A DNA stretch of 8,072 nt from Clostridia bacterium (lineage in GTDB: Bacteria > Bacillota > Clostridia > Christensenellales > Borkfalkiaceae), in assembly GCA_017503885.1 (NCBI GenBank), contig JAFVSF010000158.1:1-8072 (forward strand). Reading direction: 5' to 3'. Each line of letters starts with the position of its first letter. Within the stretch, counting starts at the first letter, position 1. Positions 5,662 through 8,072 of the stretch are shown piece after piece. The translations under genes were made by a program, and so were the position numbers. Below the pieces are notes generated by a model that saw only the letters and a program-made list of their open reading frames with translations, was not told the DNA's origin and made no database searches.

Positions 5662-6609
5662 TTAGTCCTCCTTTTCTCTTAATGACAGACCGTAGGTACT
5701 TAATTTGTAAATTACCTCGTCTAACGATTTCTTACCTAAGTTTCTTACCTTAAGCATATCGTCTTCGGTCTTCTTGGTTAAATCGTCAACAGTGTGGATA
5801 TTTGCTCTCTTTAAACAGTTGTAAGAACGAACTGAAAGATCCATATCCTCGATGCTCATTTCTCTTATCTTACCAGCAACGTCTTGCTTTGGTGGAACAA
5901 CGATACGTCCGCCTGACATAATGTCGCTAATCTTGAAGAGTTCAATATGCTCACATAAAATCTTAGCGGCAAGGCTTATAATCTCTTTACCAGAGAAAGC
6001 ACCGTTTGTCCATACTTCTAACGTAAGTTTGTCGTAGTCGGTATTTTGACCAACACGAGTGTTTTCTACGTTAAAGCTTACTTTTTTAACTGGTGAATAG
6101 TTAGAGTCGATTGCGATATAGTCAATTTCGTCAGTCTTATTATGTTCTGCGCCCTTGTATCCTCTGTCTCTTCCTACAACTATTTCCATATCGAGTACAC
6201 CACCCTTGTCAATGGTACAAACGTATGCGTCCTTGTTAAGAACTTCTACTTCCATATCTGGAGCGATGTCGCCTGCTACTACTACTGCAGGACCGGTTTT
6301 GCAAAGTCTTACAACCTTTTTAAAATCGGAATCAGTAGTGGTAGTTTTAAATGCAATACCCTTTATGTTTAATATAATTTCCGTAACGTCTTCCTTAATA
6401 CCTGGGATGGTAGAAAACTCATGCTTTACGCCACTTGCAAACTTGATGCCTTGAGCAGCAGCACCTGGAAGAGACGATAATAACGTTCTTCTAAGTGCGT
6501 TACCAAGTGTTAAACCAAATTCTTTTTCAAGTGGTTCAACAACAACTTTCGCATAGCTTCTGTCTTCGCTTTCTTCAACCTCGATCTTAGGCGTTTCTAT
6601 TTCCATCAT
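5662..6609 (-). CDS. rpoA: DNA-directed RNA polymerase subunit alpha
   Basis: The 315-residue product has both alpha domains. The N-terminal assembly domain shows LEKEFGLTLGNALRRTLLSS (27-46) and the HEFSTIPGIKEDVTEI block (63-78), which dimerises and recruits beta and beta'. The C-terminal domain (about 250-308) shows SVRSYNCLKRA...VRNLGKKSLDEV. R261 corresponds to the E. coli R265 that contacts the UP-element minor groove and CRP. Length is typical of Firmicutes. Two adjacent ATGs occur at the start; the first (6607-6609) is chosen because it is closer to the AGGAGG at 6621-6626 (11-nt spacer, against 14 for the second). The rpoA 3' end is only 4 nt from the rplQ start and carries the rplQ ribosome binding site, so the two are probably translationally coupled. 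Confidence 0.98.
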   Translation of the reverse strand: MMEIETPKIEVEESEDRSYAKVVVEPLEKEFGLTLGNALRRTLLSSLPGAAAQGIKFASGVKHEFSTIPGIKEDVTEIILNIKGIAFKTTTTDSDFKKVVRLCKTGPAVVVAGDIAPDMEVEVLNKDAYVCTIDKGGVLDMEIVVGRDRGYKGAEHNKTDEIDYIAIDSNYSPVKKVSFNVENTRVGQNTDYDKLTLEVWTNGAFSGKEIISLAAKILCEHIELFKISDIMSGGRIVVPPKQDVAGKIREMSIEDMDLSVRSYNCLKRANIHTVDDLTKKTEDDMLKVRNLGKKSLDEVIYKLSTYGLSLREKED

Positions 6610-6647
6610 AGAAAAATATACCTCCTGATTATTTATTATGGTATATA

Positions 6648-7274
6648 TTACTTAGAATACAACTCGACAATCATCTGTTCAGTTATCTGCGAATCAATAT
6701 CCTCTCTTGTCGGAAGTGCAAGAACCTTACCTTCGAGCTTCTCAGTGTCGAAATCAACCCATTTTGGCATCTTTCCGTTCTTTGCAGTACCCTTTAACGC
6801 TTCGAAATAAGGAGTAGACTTTTTGCTTTCCTTTACAGCGATAACGTCGCCAACTTTAACTTGATAAGAAGCGATGTCAACAGATCTTCCATTTACAGTG
6901 AAGTGTGCGTGTGTAACAAGCTGACGAGCTTGAGATCTAGAAACTGCAACGCCCATTCTGTATACAACGTTGTCAAGTCTTCTCTCTAAAAGTGTAAGCA
7001 TGTTTTCACCGGTAATACCCTTCATTCTATCAGCTTTTTCATAATAAGCTCTGAATTGACCTTCAAGTACGCCGTAAATTCTCTTTGTCTTTTGTTTTTC
7101 ACGAAGTTGCTTTCCGTATTCGGAAACCTTCTTTCTATCTGCTCCGTGTTGTCCAGGAGCTACAGGTCTTTTCTCAAATGGACAAGAAGTTTTGTAACAC
7201 TTGTCACCTTTAAGGAATAACTTACCGCCTTCACGTCTACATAAGCGGCACTTTGCGTCTGTATATTTAGCCAT
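6648..7274 (-). CDS. rpsD: 30S ribosomal protein S4, zinc-binding (C+) form
   Basis: The 208-residue product matches full-length S4. Near the N-terminus four cysteines (C9, C12, C26, C31) form the CxxC...C-x4-C zinc site of the C+ version, followed by the family signature RPVAPGQHG. The RNA-binding S4 domain lies at about 98-160, with RRLDNVVYRMG at 99-109 and SRSQARQLVTHAHFTVNG at 112-129. S4 is a primary 16S rRNA binder that nucleates the 30S body and shapes the mRNA entry channel. In several bacteria it also represses its own operon by binding leader mRNA; any such leader would lie outside this window. The start follows GGAGGT at 7285-7290, spacer 10 nt. The 38-nt gap to rpoA is the longest inside this operon. 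Confidence 0.98.
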   Translation of the reverse strand: MAKYTDAKCRLCRREGGKLFLKGDKCYKTSCPFEKRPVAPGQHGADRKKVSEYGKQLREKQKTKRIYGVLEGQFRAYYEKADRMKGITGENMLTLLERRLDNVVYRMGVAVSRSQARQLVTHAHFTVNGRSVDIASYQVKVGDVIAVKESKKSTPYFEALKGTAKNGKMPKWVDFDTEKLEGKVLALPTREDIDSQITEQMIVELYSK

Positions 7275-7293
7275 TACTATCTTTACCTCCTAA

Positions 7294-7683
7294 TTATACT
7301 CTACGGCGCTTTGGTGGGCGACAACCGTTGTGAGGAATAGGTGATACGTCAGAAATCATAGTAACTTCTAAACCAACGTTGCCGAGTGCTCTGATTGCAG
7401 ATTCTCTTCCCTGACCTGGGCCCTTAACGAAAACTTCTACAGAACGAAGACCGTGCTCCATTGCAACCTTTGCTGCAGTTTCGCTTGCTTGTTGTGCTGC
7501 GAAAGGAGTGCTCTTTCTTGAACCTCTGTAGCCGAGTGCGCCTGAACTACATTGAGTAATAGTGTTACCGTTTGCATCGGTAATAGTTATGATAGTATTG
7601 TTGAAAGAGGACTTGATATGAACTTGACCTTTGTCAACATTTTTAAACTCTTTACGTTTTTTAACAACTTTTTTAACAGCCAT
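7294..7683 (-). CDS. rpsK: 30S ribosomal protein S11
   Basis: The 129-residue product has the usual S11 length. Recognisable blocks are the N-terminal VHIKSSFNNTIITITD (about 21-36), LGYRGSRKSTPFAAQ (50-64), the GPGQGRESAIRAL block (88-100) and the C-terminal DVSPIPHNGCRPPKRRRV. S11 binds 16S rRNA on the 30S platform near the Shine-Dalgarno/anti-Shine-Dalgarno helix. The start follows an AAGGAGG at 7694-7700 with a 10-nt spacer, and the stop is 19 nt before rpsD. One small oddity is at residues 43-46, which read TQCS where most bacterial S11 proteins I know have a tryptophan-containing stretch such as SWAS. It is a conserved-position substitution without any sign of a broken gene. Confidence 0.98.
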   Translation of the reverse strand: MAVKKVVKKRKEFKNVDKGQVHIKSSFNNTIITITDANGNTITQCSSGALGYRGSRKSTPFAAQQASETAAKVAMEHGLRSVEVFVKGPGQGRESAIRALGNVGLEVTMISDVSPIPHNGCRPPKRRRV

Positions 7684-7703
7684 TGTCTATTATCCTCCTT
7701 CTC

Positions 7704-8072
7704 TTATTTACCTGCGGTCTTCTTCTTAGCAACAGTACGGCGTGGACCCTTTCTGGTTCTTGCGTTTCTCTTACTGCTTTGACCTCTTACAGGAAGACCC
7801 TTTCTGTGTCTTAAACCTCTGTAGCATCCGATTTCCATAAGTCTCTTGATGCTAAGGCTAACTTCAGTCTTAAGCTCACCTTCTACCTTGAGGTTGTTTT
7901 CAATATAATCTCTAAGCTTTGCAACGTCATCCTCGGTTAAATCCTTAACTCTGGTGTCAGGATTAACTCCGGTAGCGTTTAATATTTTGGTTGCTGTAGG
8001 TCTACCGATACCGTAAATATAAGTGATACCGATTTCTATACGCTTTTCTCTTGGTAAATCTACACCGGCAAT
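7704..8072 (-). CDS. rpsM: 30S ribosomal protein S13 (5' end cut by window edge)
   Basis: Reading the minus strand from the right edge gives 122 codons in one open frame before a TAA at 7704-7706. The product begins IAGVDLPREKR, continues with the helix-two-turn-helix segment YIYGIGRPTATKIL and ends in the basic tail GLRHRKGLPVRGQ...ARTRKGPRRT. This is the full S13 pattern. S13 normally begins MARIAGVDLP, so only about three codons lie beyond the window and the whole protein should be near 125 residues. S13 sits in the head of the 30S subunit, contacts the P-site tRNA and forms bridges to the 50S subunit. It is the first visible gene of the alpha operon, and its stop is 20 nt before rpsK. Identification is secure; only the start is unseen. 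Confidence 0.97.
   Translation of the reverse strand: MAGVDLPREKRIEIGITYIYGIGRPTATKILNATGVNPDTRVKDLTEDDVAKLRDYIENNLKVEGELKTEVSLSIKRLMEIGCYRGLRHRKGLPVRGQSSKRNARTRKGPRRTVAKKKTAGK

Overview
The window reads as chromosomal DNA of a low-GC Firmicute, most likely an uncultured gut-type Clostridia. The grounds are the gene order rpsM-rpsK-rpsD-rpoA-rplQ, strong AGGAGG-type ribosome binding sites, the zinc-binding form of S4, the long form of L17 and very AT-rich intergenic DNA. This placement is an inference; no 16S or marker search was possible. Every supported gene is on the minus strand, so transcription runs from the right end of the window to the left.

Right part (8072 to 5154): the tail of the alpha operon. 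It holds rpsM (S13, lacking only about three N-terminal codons at the window edge), rpsK (S11), rpsD (S4), rpoA (RNA polymerase alpha) and rplQ (L17). Spacings are 4 to 38 nt, and every complete gene has a good ribosome binding site. The products assemble the 30S head and platform, the 50S exit region and the polymerase core.

Middle (5153 to 4468): about 690 bp without a protein gene, but not empty. Directly after the rplQ stop codon, the transcript can fold into a compact four-way-junction RNA (5002-5152), followed by a strong intrinsic terminator (4962-4985). I regard this as the most interesting signal in the window. Further left are a 59-nt imperfect palindrome (4732-4790), a small hairpin (4602-4619), four AAATTT tracts spaced about one helical turn apart (4564-4600), a candidate promoter and a ribosome binding site for the next gene.

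Left part (4467 to 1): a 1257-residue, single-pass membrane protein of unknown function. It has a signal peptide, a large external part, one transmembrane helix, an InlB/Listeria-Bacteroides-type repeat predicted on the cytoplasmic side, a long charged coiled coil and two divergent copies of a small C-terminal domain. A hairpin (646-679) then separates it from greA (transcript cleavage factor), whose start lies only 29 nt beyond the hairpin. greA ends in a textbook terminator (122-143). The last ~120 bp may hold a promoter for a gene beyond the left edge.

The ribosomal, polymerase and greA genes form a housekeeping transcription/translation neighbourhood. The large membrane protein between them is the accessory element, and nothing in the sequence links it functionally to either side.
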